DNA of 49,785 nt from Candidatus Limosilactobacillus intestinipullorum. Lineage in GTDB: Bacteria > Bacillota > Bacilli > Lactobacillales > Lactobacillaceae. The notes under the pieces are model-generated. The model worked only from the letters and a program-made list of their open reading frames with translations, made no database searches and was not told the origin of the DNA. How positions within the stretch are numbered: the first letter of the stretch is position 1; each line of letters opens with the position of its first letter. Positions 8,773 through 18,933 of the stretch are shown in pieces. The DNA is taken from assembly GCA_019117185.1 (NCBI GenBank), contig DXAF01000008.1, positions 1 through 49,785 on the forward strand. The letters are read 5' to 3'. Made by a program: the position numbers and the translations under genes.

Positions 8773-9420
8773 CTACTTAAAGTATGCGTACCGTTGTTCA
8801 ACCTTGCGCAGGATCAGTGTGCAGATTCCGACAAGGATAAGGTAAATCAAGCCCACCAGTAGTAACGGTACTAGCGTTACGTCCCGTGCAGTGGCCACGT
8901 TACCAGCCCGTAGTAGGTCGCCCAGGCCAATTACGTATACCAATGATGAGTCCTTCACCAGGTTAATCACTTCGTTACCAATTGATGGAATCACGATCTT
9001 GACCACTTGGGGGATCACGATCTTACGTAAGGTCTGCCAATAGCTCAAGCGTAGCACCCGGGCCGCTTCAAACTGCCCTTCATCAATTGCTTGAAACCCA
9101 CCGCGGAAAATTTCGGCAAAGTAGGCCGCGTAGTTTAAGATAAAGGCCACCAACGCAGCATCATAACGCTGGAAGACAATCCCAATGATTGGTAAACCAT
9201 AGAATACAAAGATTAATTGCAATAGCAACGGCGTTCCCCGCATTAACCAAACATAGATCTCTAAAACCCACTTAAGCGGGCGAATCTTGGAAATCAGTCC
9301 CAGACTAACCAGGATTCCTAGTGGTAAGGAACCGATTAACGTCCAGAAGAAGATTTGTAGGGTCAACGCGGCCCCTTGGAATAATGAAGGTAAAATTGAT
9401 GAAATATATTGCACAGACAT
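8773..9420 (-). CDS. Amino acid ABC transporter permease
   Basis: This 215-residue membrane protein is a HisM/GlnP-type permease with about five hydrophobic segments. The N-terminal region includes the family stretch LWLMRGTPLLLQLIF-like (seen as WLMRGTPLLLQLIFVFYG), and the EAA loop is recognisable as EAARVLRLSYWQTLRKIVIPQ. Only one permease gene is present, so it probably acts as a homodimer. It is the first gene of the transporter operon and follows a long T-box leader with a good promoter. Confidence 0.92.
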   Translation of the reverse strand: MSVQYISSILPSLFQGAALTLQIFFWTLIGSLPLGILVSLGLISKIRPLKWVLEIYVWLMRGTPLLLQLIFVFYGLPIIGIVFQRYDAALVAFILNYAAYFAEIFRGGFQAIDEGQFEAARVLRLSYWQTLRKIVIPQVVKIVIPSIGNEVINLVKDSSLVYVIGLGDLLRAGNVATARDVTLVPLLLVGLIYLILVGICTLILRKVEQRYAYFK

Positions 9421-9461
9421 GTAAGTCTCCTCCTTCTCTTCACTCGACGAACGGTATGAAC

Positions 9462-9575
9462 AAAAAAATCCCCTAGAACTATCATTAGTTCTAGAGGACG
9501 AATCAATCGTGGTACCACCCCTGTTTGCGATAGTTTCACAACTACCGCCTCGGTAAGTTCATTATGCCCACCCTT
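9462..9575 (-). promoter_or_regulatory. Second T-box antiterminator/terminator module (no stem I)
   Basis: On the minus strand, the T-box core GGGGTGGTACCACG (9509-9522) is followed by a strong terminator, CTAGAACTA pairing with TAGTTCTAG, then a T7 run at 9462-9468. Only about 55 nt separate it from the first terminator. That is too short for a stem I but enough for a stem III-like element: AATGAACTTACCGAGG resembles ATGAACTCGCCAAGG in the first unit. It appears to be a partial duplication of the 3' half of the upstream T-box. Confidence 0.8.
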
Positions 9576-9581
9576 GGAAAC

Positions 9582-9835
9582 AAAAAACGCCCCGAGCCAT
9601 GCTGGCTACGAGGGCGTTTCCGCGGTTCCACCTCATCTCGTCAGCTCCTCACAGAAACTGACCTTGGCGAGTTCATAAATAAACTCCGTGCTGTAACGGG
9701 CGGCCCCGGACCCTCCTACTCGGTTTCAGAAGGTCAACTCACAGATGTGATTCAGGTATTTTAACAGGTCCCTTCCCACCAGCCGAGACTCTCTTCGCTA
9801 TTAAGAACACCTTACTAGTCTGTTCATTGTCATTC
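9582..9835 (-). promoter_or_regulatory. T-box riboswitch of the amino acid ABC operon, likely His specifier
   Basis: The full leader lies between the promoter and the second module. The T-box core AGGTGGAACCGCGG is at 9620-9633, followed by a terminator (GAAACGCCCTCG pairing with CGGGGCGTTTTTT) at 9582-9619. Upstream are a stem I with a GGCTGGTGGGAA distal motif and the linker GAGTAGG before stems II/III. Aligning the specifier loop with the valS T-box in this window (UGAAU-GUA versus UGAAU-CAC) gives the codon CAC (9747-9749), histidine. The T-box assignment is secure; the specifier is inferred. Confidence 0.88.
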
Positions 9836-9854
9836 GCTTTATTGATTGTAAATA

Positions 9855-9883
9855 AGAATACACTCATTATTTTTTAATGTCAA
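9855..9883 (-). promoter_or_regulatory. Promoter of the T-box/ABC transporter operon
   Basis: On the minus strand, a consensus TTGACA (9878-9883) and TATTCT (9855-9860) are separated by 17 nt. It lies directly downstream of the mreD stop codon and just upstream of the T-box leader. Confidence 0.75.
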
Positions 9884-9889
9884 GGATAA

Positions 9890-10426
9890 CTAAACAGTTT
9901 TTTCACTCGTCGCCCATGAGTACAGTGCCTGGATCGGCCAGTAGAATACCAAGAAGTAAACCACGTTAAGGAGTAGCGTGGGGGCTAAAGAGTAAATAAT
10001 AAAGTCCCCAAAGCCCACACTCGTTACCCCAACCATATAGTAGGCAAAGTAATTGACCGTCGCAAACACCACAATATCCACGAAGAAAATCATGATGGCA
10101 GGCAGAAAGCTATCGCTAAAGTAGTGTGCCAGAATCTTTGTCAAGGCTACGATACAAGGGTAAAGGACCATGTACAGGCCCAAGACTCCCGAGCAGTACA
10201 AGTCGGCAACAATTCCCGCGGCGATTGCAAACGGGATCAGTGGAATATCCACCCCGTTTTCAAAGAAATAGGACAGGACCAGCCAGAGGAGGACCAGTTC
10301 GCTTGCCATTGAATAGGGAAAGTGGAAAAACAGTGGCGCCCAGACATGGCTCAATGCGCCATCCAGAAAGAGGCTAACAAAGAGGCCGATTGGAAAGACA
10401 TACTTTAATCGTGATAATCGATACAT
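9890..10426 (-). CDS. mreD: Rod shape-determining protein MreD
   Basis: This 178-residue protein is almost entirely hydrophobic, with about five to six membrane segments, as expected for MreD. MreD is an integral part of the MreBCD complex that directs lateral cell wall synthesis. Sequence conservation in this family is low, so the call rests on size, topology and position: it begins 7 nt after mreC in the order mreB-mreC-mreD. No separate promoter is visible. Confidence 0.9.
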   Translation of the reverse strand: MYRLSRLKYVFPIGLFVSLFLDGALSHVWAPLFFHFPYSMASELVLLWLVLSYFFENGVDIPLIPFAIAAGIVADLYCSGVLGLYMVLYPCIVALTKILAHYFSDSFLPAIMIFFVDIVVFATVNYFAYYMVGVTSVGFGDFIIYSLAPTLLLNVVYFLVFYWPIQALYSWATSEKTV

Positions 10427-10433
10427 AAGCTGA

Positions 10434-11291
10434 TCACTCCCGTGCCATACTCTTGGCCACCGTTACAATGTTAATGTCATTAAAGTTCGTGGCGGGCGTG
10501 ATGTAAACCTTCTGGGCCAGTCCATAGTCGTCCCTACCAATGCGGGCAACCTTACCAACATAGAGGCCCTTAGGGGTTACGCCCCCCATCCCGCTGGTGA
10601 CTACCCGGGTACCCTTTTTGATCTTCGCTTTAGAGCTAACTTGGCCCATCACGAGCTCATTTCGGTTCGCGTTATACCCAGTGATAATGCCGTTGACCAC
10701 CTGGTCACCCTTGCCACCAATCGAAATGGCAAACCGGCTGGAAGCTTCATTGGTATCACTCAAAAGTTCCACCTTACTGTTGGTCTTGTTAACTTCGATC
10801 ACCCGGCCAACCAAGCCGCCATCACTCATTACTGGCATGTTTTTCTTAATGCCGTTTGACTGTCCTTTATTAATGACTAATTGCTGTTGCCAAGAAGACG
10901 GGGTCCGCATCAAGACCGCTGCTGAAATGGTGTCGAAGTCGGTCATCGACTTACCCAGCTTAAGCTCTTGTTTTAATTGCTTGTTTTCATGCGCAAGCGT
11001 TTGATCCCGCACCTTAGTTTGTGCCAATTCCGTAACTTGCTGTTTTAGTTCACGGTTCTCAGAATAAGTATTAAGTAGGTCATTGACCGAACTAAAACTA
11101 GTTTGCAACCAGTTAACCGGCAGGGCCACCGCACTGTCCGCGAACCCAACAATATCATTACCAAATTGTTGGATAATCGGTGGCGTATTCCGCCGGTTAC
11201 GCATTGTTACCGACCCTGCCATCAGGCCAAAGCAAACGACCAGAATTACCACAATGATAACCAACCGGCGATTGGAAAAGAATTTGTGCAT
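10434..11291 (-). CDS. mreC: Rod shape-determining protein MreC
   Basis: MreC of 285 residues has a short cytoplasmic N-terminus, one transmembrane helix (about residues 9-30), a coiled coil (about 65-105, ending in the AHENKQLKQEL region) and an extracellular beta domain with the conserved GLVGRVIEV motif. It bridges MreB inside with penicillin-binding proteins outside. I chose the ATG at 11291 (protein begins MHKFFSNRR) because GGAGG is 6 nt upstream; the longer frame reaches into the upstream terminator. It lies between mreB and mreD on the same strand. Confidence 0.94.
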   Translation of the reverse strand: MHKFFSNRRLVIIVVILVVCFGLMAGSVTMRNRRNTPPIIQQFGNDIVGFADSAVALPVNWLQTSFSSVNDLLNTYSENRELKQQVTELAQTKVRDQTLAHENKQLKQELKLGKSMTDFDTISAAVLMRTPSSWQQQLVINKGQSNGIKKNMPVMSDGGLVGRVIEVNKTNSKVELLSDTNEASSRFAISIGGKGDQVVNGIITGYNANRNELVMGQVSSKAKIKKGTRVVTSGMGGVTPKGLYVGKVARIGRDDYGLAQKVYITPATNFNDINIVTVAKSMARE

Positions 11292-11318
11292 AATATTCCT
11301 CCATTGTGGGCAAGATAA

Positions 11319-11361
11319 TAAAAGGGGGCTTGACAAAACATATCGTTTTGCGACCAGCCCC
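11319..11361 (-). terminator. Hairpin terminator or attenuator between mreB and mreC
   Basis: On the minus strand, GGGGCTG pairs with CAAGCCCC around an inner AAAAC/GTTTT stem, followed by CTTTTATT. It lies inside the mreBCD cluster, so it may make mreB expression exceed that of mreC/mreD rather than fully separate them. Confidence 0.6.
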
Positions 11362-11436
11362 GCCTATCACTAGCCAAATCTAATGATATATCTTCTGCTG
11401 CTCATCAGCAGCCAATTAAATCTTTCCTCTATAATG

Positions 11437-12438
11437 TTACTTCTTCATGACGTCAATGCTCTTCAAGGACTCACCCGTCCCAATTGCCACACAATCCAGT
11501 GGGTCGTTAGCAATAAAGACTGGTACCTTTGTCGCATCGGCAATCACGTCTGGTAGGTGCTTTAGTAGGGCCCCACCACCAGTTAAGACGATCCCGTGGT
11601 CGATTACGTCCGCAGCGATTTCTGGTGACGTCTCTTCCAGGGTTCCCTTAATGGCACCAATGATGTTTTCAACGACGTCTTGGAGGGCCGTCGAAACATC
11701 CTTAGCGGAGACTTCCATCGTCTTTGGTAAACCAGTTACCAAGTCACGTCCCCGGACATCGGTCGTCCCCATTTCTTCAGCCGCCTTAACTGAAGCAGAA
11801 CCAACGTCCCACTTCAACTTTTCGGCCGTCCGTTCACCGATCAAAAGGTTCATGTTCTGACGAACGTACTGGGCAATTGCGTCGTTCATCTTGTCACCAG
11901 CCATCCGAATTGACCGGCTCGAAACAATTCCGCCAAGTGAAATCGTGGCAACATCAGTGGTTCCCCCACCAATGTCAACCACCATACTACCAGTCGGGTC
12001 CATTACCGGGAGTCCCGCACCAATTGCGGCAGCAAATGGTTCTTCAATCACGTAAGCATCCCGCGCACCGGCTACCCGGGTCGCATCAATTACGGCCCGC
12101 TTCTCAACTTCAGTAATGCCACTTGGTACACAAACCATTACGTACGGCTTGCCATTACCATTACCCAGTGCCTTGTTAATGTAGTACTTCATCATTGCAA
12201 CGGTGGTGTCATAGTCTGCAATGACCCCGTCCTTCATTGGTCGAATTGCAACAATACTCTCTGGTGTCCGCCCAATCATATCCCGTGCGTCGCTACCTAC
12301 AGAAATCACTTCGTTTGACTTCGCATTGCGAGCAACCACTGATGGTTCACGGAGGACGATCCCCTTACCTTCAAGGTAGACAATCGTATTGGCGGTCCCC
12401 AGATCGATTCCAAGATTTTTGGTTCCGATTCCTAGCAA
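11437..12438 (-). CDS. mreB: Rod shape-determining actin homologue MreB
   Basis: The 333-residue protein is a full-length MreB/Mbl actin-like ATPase. The phosphate-1 loop GIDLGTANT is near residues 10-18, the phosphate-2 region [11 protein letters not shown] in the middle and the adenosine motif [11 protein letters not shown] near the end. It polymerises under the membrane and positions the elongation machinery. The start is a TTG (reading [14 protein letters not shown]) after a purine-rich AAGGGAAGAAG site. It heads mreB-mreC-mreD, with radC upstream in the same direction, the usual Gram-positive order. Confidence 0.96.
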   Translation of the reverse strand: MLGIGTKNLGIDLGTANTIVYLEGKGIVLREPSVVARNAKSNEVISVGSDARDMIGRTPESIVAIRPMKDGVIADYDTTVAMMKYYINKALGNGNGKPYVMVCVPSGITEVEKRAVIDATRVAGARDAYVIEEPFAAAIGAGLPVMDPTGSMVVDIGGGTTDVATISLGGIVSSRSIRMAGDKMNDAIAQYVRQNMNLLIGERTAEKLKWDVGSASVKAAEEMGTTDVRGRDLVTGLPKTMEVSAKDVSTALQDVVENIIGAIKGTLEETSPEIAADVIDHGIVLTGGGALLKHLPDVIADATKVPVFIANDPLDCVAIGTGESLKSIDVMKK

Positions 12439-12577
12439 TCTGCTTCTTCCCTTCGTTTTAAAACTAATAATTAATTTTATCCAATATCGTGGATATTATA
12501 CCATAGCCACGGTCGACATACGAACCTAAATATACATTAATTACCAGTCAAGCGGCTAACCCCCGGGCACAAATTAA

Positions 12578-13216
12578 TCATTTCTTTACTTTTTGACGGT
12601 CCTCCTGCTGGTCCTCACGCCAACTATAGTAATGGTCTTGACCAACAATTAAGAAATCCAAAAGTTGAAGGCCTAGCAGCTGGCTTCCCTGGTTTAGGCG
12701 CTTAACGAAGTTCAAGTCGGCCGTCGATGGGGTGACATTCCCCGAAGGATGGTTATGGATCATCACCAGCCCGCTGGCCGACTGGCGAAGGGCAATTGCA
12801 AAAATTCGGTCGGGATACAGCAAGCACTCGCTTTGTCCACCCCGGAAGAGGACCTGGTAGTCAATTATATTGTTATGGATATCGGTATAGGCAACCGCCA
12901 CACATTCTTGTTCTTCGTGGCGGAAGTGGTCAATCATCACCTTGCCTAAGGCGGCACTAGAATATGCGTGCCCGCACACCTCACTATGACTATTGGCAAT
13001 CAGCTGGCCAAGCTCAATTCCGGCGAGAAAATGCTTCATCTCCGGTCCCCAGCTAGCCACCCCTTCTCGCTCCTCGCGACTCATCTGCTTGACCTTGAGG
13101 GGGTTAGGGAAGCACTCGAGAAACTTTAGGAACAGTTCCTCGTTACGTTCAATCGTTGCCGCTGGAATACTACGTACCAATAAGTCTAAATATTGTTCAA
13201 TTGTTGGCTCTGCCAT
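12578..13216 (-). CDS. radC: RadC-family JAB/MPN-domain protein
   Basis: This 212-residue protein has the RadC layout: an N-terminal helical region (about residues 1-80) and a C-terminal JAMM metalloprotease-like domain. The metal motif is intact, with HNHPSG at about 154-159, Asp167 and an upstream Glu in the EQECVAVAY strand. Despite its name, a direct role in DNA repair is not established for the family. It is encoded just upstream of mreB, as in many Firmicutes, and after folC. The ATG follows AGGAG. Confidence 0.92.
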   Translation of the reverse strand: MAEPTIEQYLDLLVRSIPAATIERNEELFLKFLECFPNPLKVKQMSREEREGVASWGPEMKHFLAGIELGQLIANSHSEVCGHAYSSAALGKVMIDHFRHEEQECVAVAYTDIHNNIIDYQVLFRGGQSECLLYPDRIFAIALRQSASGLVMIHNHPSGNVTPSTADLNFVKRLNQGSQLLGLQLLDFLIVGQDHYYSWREDQQEDRQKVKK

Positions 13217-13268
13217 CTTAATTATTCTCCTATCTATATCGCACTACATAATAAAGACGGCATTAATC

Positions 13269-14585
13269 CTAATTTGCACTAAATAATTGGCGAACTTCCG
13301 AAATAAAATATAATGACCCGGTGACAATCATCACGTCATCACTACTCAACTGCCCAGCAAGTTCTTGAAAACCGAGCTGCCACTGCGCCGCCACCTGGAT
13401 GGGATAGCGACTCGCAATTTCCTTTGCCACCCCGGTTAAGTCAGCACTCGGCCGCCGCGGCCCCGGCCCCGCAAAGTGGGTAACCATGATGTGAACATTC
13501 CCCAGGCTTGCCAATTCACCCAGCATCAGCTCATACTGCTTATCAGCCAAAATCGCCACTAGCAAGTAGACGTCCCGGTCAGCAAAGTCGTCTTGGATGG
13601 TCTTCACCAGTGCCTGAATCCCCGGCAAGTTATGGGCGCCATCTAACAAGACAAGTGGTTCCGTATTTACCAGCTCCAACCGCCCCGGCCACCGGGTCTC
13701 GTGCAATCCCCGTCTGAGTGCGGACCGGTCTAATGGGAGGTGGCGCCGACTTAGAAACAACTGGGTCGCCGCCAACGCAACGGCGGCGTTTTCGACCTGG
13801 TAATCGCCACCGAGGCCCAGCTGACAGCGCAAGTTTGCCAGCCCCAGCCCCTGGTAATCAACCGTTGCCTGAAACTGGTGACTACTTGTTTGGCGGATAG
13901 TAAAGTCCTTACCCAGCGTAAATAATGGGGACTGGAAGTCTGCCGCCACCTGTCGAACGACCTGTTGGGCACTGGCAGGCAGGTTGCCGACTACTACCGG
14001 GCGGGCCCTTTTAATTATCCCCGCCTTTTGGTCCGCAATAGCCGCGAGGGTGTTCCCCAGGTACTGCATATGGTCCCAGCCAACGGTGGTAATGACGCTG
14101 ACTTCCGGGACAATTACGTTGGTAGAATCGTAGCGTCCGCCAATTCCCACCTCTAGAAGGACCACGTCGGGCTGCTTTTCCGCTAGGTAACAAAACATAA
14201 TGGCCGTATCGATTTCAAACTCGGTCGGCCCTCCCTCCGGTAATTCCTGGTCCAGACGGTCCACCACGGTGGCTACCCGGTCAGTTAGCCGGACCAGGTC
14301 AGCATTGCTAATTTGCTGACCATTATATTCGATTCGCTCGTTAAAGCGGGTAATGAAGGGCGAGGTAAAACTGCCAACGTCCAGTCCACTTGCTAATAGC
14401 ATCGACCGGATCATCGCCACGGTTGACCCCTTACCATTAGTCCCCGTCACGTGGATATAAGCAAGGTCCTCCTGGGGATTTCCTAATTCGGCCAGCAGCC
14501 GACGCATCCGCGCTAAGGTTGGTCGCTTTTTAAACCGTGGCCGGCCATGGATAAAGTTGAGTGCTTCTTCATAAGTTGAAATCAT
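13269..14585 (-). CDS. folC: Folylpolyglutamate synthase/dihydrofolate synthase
   Basis: This 438-residue Mur-ligase-like enzyme adds glutamate residues to folates and may also make dihydrofolate from dihydropteroate. The ATP-binding loop TGTNGKGST is at about residues 47-55, followed by the conserved SPFITRFNERI stretch and the central LEVGIGGRYDSTN motif. The C-terminal domain has LDGAHN. It follows valS on the same strand, with a terminator between, and precedes radC. This valS-folC order is common in lactobacilli and bacilli. Confidence 0.95.
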   Translation of the reverse strand: MISTYEEALNFIHGRPRFKKRPTLARMRRLLAELGNPQEDLAYIHVTGTNGKGSTVAMIRSMLLASGLDVGSFTSPFITRFNERIEYNGQQISNADLVRLTDRVATVVDRLDQELPEGGPTEFEIDTAIMFCYLAEKQPDVVLLEVGIGGRYDSTNVIVPEVSVITTVGWDHMQYLGNTLAAIADQKAGIIKRARPVVVGNLPASAQQVVRQVAADFQSPLFTLGKDFTIRQTSSHQFQATVDYQGLGLANLRCQLGLGGDYQVENAAVALAATQLFLSRRHLPLDRSALRRGLHETRWPGRLELVNTEPLVLLDGAHNLPGIQALVKTIQDDFADRDVYLLVAILADKQYELMLGELASLGNVHIMVTHFAGPGPRRPSADLTGVAKEIASRYPIQVAAQWQLGFQELAGQLSSDDVMIVTGSLYFISEVRQLFSAN

Positions 14586-14620
14586 CTTGTCACTCCCAAG
14601 CTAATGTTTAGTGGATAAAC

Positions 14621-14667
14621 GAGAAGCTGGAAGAAAAGCTCCTTAGTGCGCCTTTCTCCCAGCTTCG
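14621..14667 (-). terminator. Terminator after valS
   Basis: On the minus strand, GAAGCTGGGAGAAA and TTTTCTTCCAGCTTC pair in a long stem with a T-rich 3' side. It lies between the valS stop and the folC start, so folC may be expressed partly by read-through. Confidence 0.65.
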
Positions 14668-14699
14668 GGTCATTTTCTTACTTAATATGACACAAGTAA

Positions 14700-17354
14700 T
14701 TAAGCATTTTGCAATGAGGCTAACCGGTCCTTGGCTGCCGCAAGCTTCTCTTGCCATTCTACGGCCTTTTGCTTTTCAGCCGCCACAACCTTTTCCGGCG
14801 CGTTTTCAACAAACTTCTGGTTCCCCAGCTTCTTGTTTGACCGGTCAACTTCCTTTTGGAGCTTAGCAATTTCTTTTTCCATCTTCGCCCGCTCTTCATC
14901 CAGGTCAACCAGTTCAGCCATCGGGATAAAGACTTCAGCACCGGCTAGGATACTGGACATGGCCAGCTGAGGGGCCTTGACCTCTGCACCAATCTGTAAT
15001 TCAGCGGGGTGGCAGAAGCGGTCAATGTAGTCCCTGTTTGCCGACAACATGTCCGCGAGGTGCGCATCCTTGGTCTTAACAAGGATATCTACCGGCTTAG
15101 ACATCGGGGCATTGGCTTCATTCCGGATGCTCCGGACTGCCTTGATCATTTCGATCAGGCTATCCATCTGTTCGGTCGCGTCATCATCTACCAGTTTGGC
15201 ATTAACTGTTGGGTACTGAGCCACCATGATCGACTTACCGTCATGGGGCATTGACTGCCAGAGCTTTTCGGTCACAAATGGCATGATCGGGTGGAGGAGC
15301 TTCAGGGTCTGGTCAAGGACGTAGCCCAGGATATTCTTGGTGTTCGCCTTTTCCTCATCGCTACCGTTGTTCAACTTCTCCTTGGTCATTTCGATATACC
15401 AGTCACAGAAGTCATTCCAAATGAAGTTATACAGGGCCCGGCCAACTTCACCAAACTCAAACTTCTCTGACATTTCAGTTACTTGCTTGATCGTCGCGTT
15501 CAACCGGCTCAAGATCCAACGGTCAGCAAGGTCCCACTTATCTTGGTCTGGCAATACCGGTGCCGGCATGTCACCCAGGTTCATGATAACGTAGCGGCTG
15601 GCGTTCCAAATCTTATTAATGAAGTTCCAAGCCGCATCCATCTTCGTGTAGGAAAAACGGATATCTTGCCCCGGCGTTGACCCGGTAATCAAGAACCAGC
15701 GGAGGGCATCAACCCCGTACTTCTTGATAACGTCCATTGGGTCAATCCCGTTCCCCAACGACTTACTCATCTTCCGCCCCTGTTCATCACGGATCAAGCC
15801 GTGGAGGAGGACGTTTCTAAATGGGGCCTTGCCGGTAAATTCCAAGGATTGGAAGATCATCCGGGAAACCCAGAAGAAGATAATATCATAACCCGTTACC
15901 AGGGTATTGGTTGGGAAGTACCGCTTGAAGTCGGCAGAATCAGTATCTGGCCAGCCCATCGTAGAGAACGGCCAGAGGGCACTGGAGAACCAGGTATCAA
16001 GGACATCACTGTCTTGTTCCCAATTTTCAGCGTCCTTTGGTGCTTCCATACCAACGTAAACTTCACCCGTCTGCTTGTTGTACCAGGCCGGGATCCGGTG
16101 TCCCCACCATAGTTGCCGGGAAATAACCCAGTCATGGATATTTTCCATCCACTGGGTAAAGGTATGTTCAAACCGTTCCGGCACAAAGTTAACCCGGTCA
16201 GCGGTCTGCTGGTTCTTTAATGCCATCTCAGCCAGTGGCTTCATCTTAACAAACCACTGGGTGGACAGGCGGGCTTCCACTTGTACCCCGGTCCGTTCAG
16301 AGTGACCAACGGAGTGGACAATTGGGACCACTTTTAACATGTAACCCTGGTCCTCAAGGTCTTTGACAATGGCCTTCCGTGCATCGAACCGGTCCATTCC
16401 TTCGTACTTACCGGCATTTTCGTTCATGGAGGCATCTTCATTCATCGTGTTTAATTCTGGTAGGTTATGACGCTTACCAACCTTAAAGTCGTTCGGGTCA
16501 TGGGCCGGCGTGATCTTTACCATCCCCGTCCCGAAGTCGGGAGTAACGTAACTATCGGCAATGATTTCAATTTCCCGGTCAACCAGTGGCACCTTGACCT
16601 TCTTACCAACTAACTCCTTGTAACGCTCATCATCAGGGTTAACTGCTACCGCTTCATCCCCAAACATTGTTTCTGGACGGGTCGTGGCAATTTCAATGTA
16701 GTCCTTACCATGGAAGGTCGTACCATCCGTGAATGGGTACTTAACGTGGTAAAAGGCCCCCTTGTCGTCCTTGTGAACCACTTCGATGTCTGACAGGGCA
16801 GTCCGTGCTTGCGGGTCCCAGTTAATAATGTAGGTTCCCCGGTAGATTAAGCCCTTCTTGTAAAGCTCCACGAAGACCTTCCGAACAGCCTTGTTCAACC
16901 CATCATCAAGGGTAAACCGCTCCCGGTCATAGTCGACGGAAATCCCCATCTTAGCCCACTGCTTGTGGATGATGTCCGCGTACTCGTCCTTCCAATCCCA
17001 AACCTGTTGAACGAACTTCTCCCGGCCAAGGTCGTAACGGGAAATTCCTTGCTTGCGCAGGCGGGCTTCCACCTTAGCCTGGGTGGCAATTCCAGCATGG
17101 TCCATCCCTGGAATCCATAAAACATCGTAACCCTGCATCCGCTTTTGCCGGATGATGATGTCTTGGAGGGTGGTATCCCAGGCGTGGCCGAGGTGAAGTT
17201 TACCGGTAACGTTCGGCGGTGGAATCACGATTGAGTACGGGTGGGCCTTCTTGTCACCACTCGGTTTGAAGAGTCCCTGGTCAATCCACCATTGGTAGCG
17301 ACCAGCTTCAACTGCTGTTGGATCATACTTAGTTGACATGTCATTTGCTGCCAT
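14700..17354 (-). CDS. valS: Valyl-tRNA synthetase
   Basis: This 884-residue class I aminoacyl-tRNA synthetase charges tRNA-Val. The HIGH-type motif is HLGH at residues 54-57 within [15 protein letters not shown], and the KMSKS loop appears as [14 protein letters not shown]. The large editing domain that removes Thr-tRNA-Val lies between them, and the C-terminal 70 residues form the coiled-coil tRNA-binding arm. Size is normal. Expression is controlled by a T-box leader whose specifier codon is GUA, matching the enzyme. The ATG follows AAGGAG at 10 nt. Confidence 0.98.
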   Translation of the reverse strand: MAANDMSTKYDPTAVEAGRYQWWIDQGLFKPSGDKKAHPYSIVIPPPNVTGKLHLGHAWDTTLQDIIIRQKRMQGYDVLWIPGMDHAGIATQAKVEARLRKQGISRYDLGREKFVQQVWDWKDEYADIIHKQWAKMGISVDYDRERFTLDDGLNKAVRKVFVELYKKGLIYRGTYIINWDPQARTALSDIEVVHKDDKGAFYHVKYPFTDGTTFHGKDYIEIATTRPETMFGDEAVAVNPDDERYKELVGKKVKVPLVDREIEIIADSYVTPDFGTGMVKITPAHDPNDFKVGKRHNLPELNTMNEDASMNENAGKYEGMDRFDARKAIVKDLEDQGYMLKVVPIVHSVGHSERTGVQVEARLSTQWFVKMKPLAEMALKNQQTADRVNFVPERFEHTFTQWMENIHDWVISRQLWWGHRIPAWYNKQTGEVYVGMEAPKDAENWEQDSDVLDTWFSSALWPFSTMGWPDTDSADFKRYFPTNTLVTGYDIIFFWVSRMIFQSLEFTGKAPFRNVLLHGLIRDEQGRKMSKSLGNGIDPMDVIKKYGVDALRWFLITGSTPGQDIRFSYTKMDAAWNFINKIWNASRYVIMNLGDMPAPVLPDQDKWDLADRWILSRLNATIKQVTEMSEKFEFGEVGRALYNFIWNDFCDWYIEMTKEKLNNGSDEEKANTKNILGYVLDQTLKLLHPIMPFVTEKLWQSMPHDGKSIMVAQYPTVNAKLVDDDATEQMDSLIEMIKAVRSIRNEANAPMSKPVDILVKTKDAHLADMLSANRDYIDRFCHPAELQIGAEVKAPQLAMSSILAGAEVFIPMAELVDLDEERAKMEKEIAKLQKEVDRSNKKLGNQKFVENAPEKVVAAEKQKAVEWQEKLAAAKDRLASLQNA

Positions 17355-17412
17355 CGTATAATCGCTCCTTTCATTTTTCTTAGTTTATCCTTGATTCGTA
17401 AGCATGACGAAT

Positions 17413-17655
17413 AAAAAAATCGCCCTACCATCACTGATAGGACGACTTGCTCGCGTTACCACCTAAATTGGGGCGCCATTAAAGTGACTCCCCCACTCAT
17501 CCATTGGTAACGGTAATGAACCGGACCTGCCTACTACTAGTTCAGCCGGTCAGCTCCCGAGCTACATTCATCGACTAGCGGCCAGGCCTTCTCACTTACC
17601 AGCCCTCCCTGAGCACCAACTAGTCCACTACTATTTCGGTCATTGCTTATTATGC
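17413..17655 (-). promoter_or_regulatory. T-box riboswitch of valS (Val specifier GUA)
   Basis: On the minus strand the T-box core AGGTGGTAACGCG is at 17452-17464, followed by a terminator (GTCCTATCA pairing with TGATGGTAGGGC, then T7) at 17413-17444. Upstream, stem I carries the GGGCTGGTAAGTGAGAAGG distal motif, and the specifier loop reads UGAAU-GUA-GC with GUA at 17563-17565. Uncharged tRNA-Val would pair with both and allow read-through into valS. Confidence 0.93.
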
Positions 17656-17659
17656 TTGT

Positions 17660-17688
17660 ATCATAGCTAATTAACACCGCAACGTCAA
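17660..17688 (-). promoter_or_regulatory. Promoter of the valS T-box leader
   Basis: On the minus strand, TTGACG (17683-17688) and TATGAT (17660-17665) are 17 nt apart. The promoter lies about 10 nt beyond the thiI stop and just before stem I of the T-box. Confidence 0.72.
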
Positions 17689-17697
17689 GCACGGATT

Positions 17698-18918
17698 TTA
17701 CAATAATTCGGCAAAGACGTCCTCATTTTGGTTCAAGAAGTCTTCCCCGGGGTGAATATTAGTAACCTTAACCCCGTCTAAGGACCGTTGAATCAGCCCG
17801 CCAATGTCGAGGTGCTTTTCGTACAGGCGGGCCTTCTTAACGCTCGGCTTAGTCTTCGGCGATGGCGGTGTAAAGACAGTACAACAATCCTCATACGGCA
17901 AGATCGACAGGTCATAGGTATCAATGTCTTCAGCAATCTTGATGATTTCCGTTTTATCGTAGGAAAGGACCGGCCGTAAAACCGGGTAGTTAGTGACGTC
18001 TTCGATCGCCAGCATACTCTCCATCGTTTGCGAAGCCACTTGGCCAAGCGATTCGCCATTGAAGATGGCTAGGCCATGCCGTTTTTCCATCAAGGCCGTC
18101 GCCAAGCGTAGCATCATCCGCCGTTGGATGGTCATCAAATAGCCTTCCGGCACCTTTTCCTTAACCGTTTCTTGGATTTCGGTGAATGGTACCTGGATAA
18201 ACTTAATACTCCCGCAGTACTTGGCCAGCTTTTCCGTCAACTGCTTTGCCTTGGCTAAGGCCTGGGGGCTCGTGTACGGCGGACTAAAGAAGTGAACCAT
18301 TTCCATCGAAACGCCCCGCTTCATTCCCAGGTAGGCAGCAACTGGTGAGTCAATTCCTCCGGAAAGCATCATCATTCCTTTACCGGCCGTGCCTACTGGT
18401 AAGCCACCGGCACCCTTGATGGTCTCACTGGAGAGGTAAATCCCGTTTAAGCGAACCTCAACCCGGATGGTTAAATCAGGGTGGTGGACATCAACCGTTA
18501 ACTTATCAGGGAACTTGGCTAAGAGGTCCCCACCCAACCGGTCGTTCATTTCAAAGGTATCGATTGGGAACTTGTGGTCCGCCCGCTTGGTCTCAATTTT
18601 AAACGTCACCGGGTGATTGACCTGTTCAGCGACCATTTCTTCAGCCGCCTTAGCAACCGCGGCAAAGTCTTTTTCAACTTTGATTGATGGCGAGAAATTT
18701 TGAATCCCAAAGACATCCTTGAGGCGGGCCATCACGTCATCGTAATTGGCCCCGTTCAACTCGACGTGGAGTCGGTCTTGTTGTGCATGGACCTTCACCT
18801 GATCGAACTGGTGAAGGGCGTGGCGAACGTTGTCACCAAGGCGGTCAATAAAGGACTTCTTGTTATGCCCCTTAGTCGACAGCTCCCCGTAACGCACCAT
18901 AATTTCAGTGTATTGCAA
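17698..18918 (-). CDS. thiI: tRNA 4-thiouridine synthase ThiI
   Basis: ThiI of 406 residues adenylates uridine 8 of tRNA for sulfur transfer and also takes part in thiamine thiazole formation in some bacteria. It has a ferredoxin-like N-terminus, a THUMP domain (about residues 60-165) and a PP-loop ATPase domain with [14 protein letters not shown]. It lacks the C-terminal rhodanese domain of the E. coli enzyme, as usual in Firmicutes, where sulfur comes from a dedicated cysteine desulfurase. That desulfurase is encoded 15 nt upstream in the same operon. The start is a TTG with GGAGG 7 nt upstream. Confidence 0.95.
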   Translation of the reverse strand: MQYTEIMVRYGELSTKGHNKKSFIDRLGDNVRHALHQFDQVKVHAQQDRLHVELNGANYDDVMARLKDVFGIQNFSPSIKVEKDFAAVAKAAEEMVAEQVNHPVTFKIETKRADHKFPIDTFEMNDRLGGDLLAKFPDKLTVDVHHPDLTIRVEVRLNGIYLSSETIKGAGGLPVGTAGKGMMMLSGGIDSPVAAYLGMKRGVSMEMVHFFSPPYTSPQALAKAKQLTEKLAKYCGSIKFIQVPFTEIQETVKEKVPEGYLMTIQRRMMLRLATALMEKRHGLAIFNGESLGQVASQTMESMLAIEDVTNYPVLRPVLSYDKTEIIKIAEDIDTYDLSILPYEDCCTVFTPPSPKTKPSVKKARLYEKHLDIGGLIQRSLDGVKVTNIHPGEDFLNQNEDVFAELL

Positions 18919-18933
18919 GTTTGCTCCTCCTTT

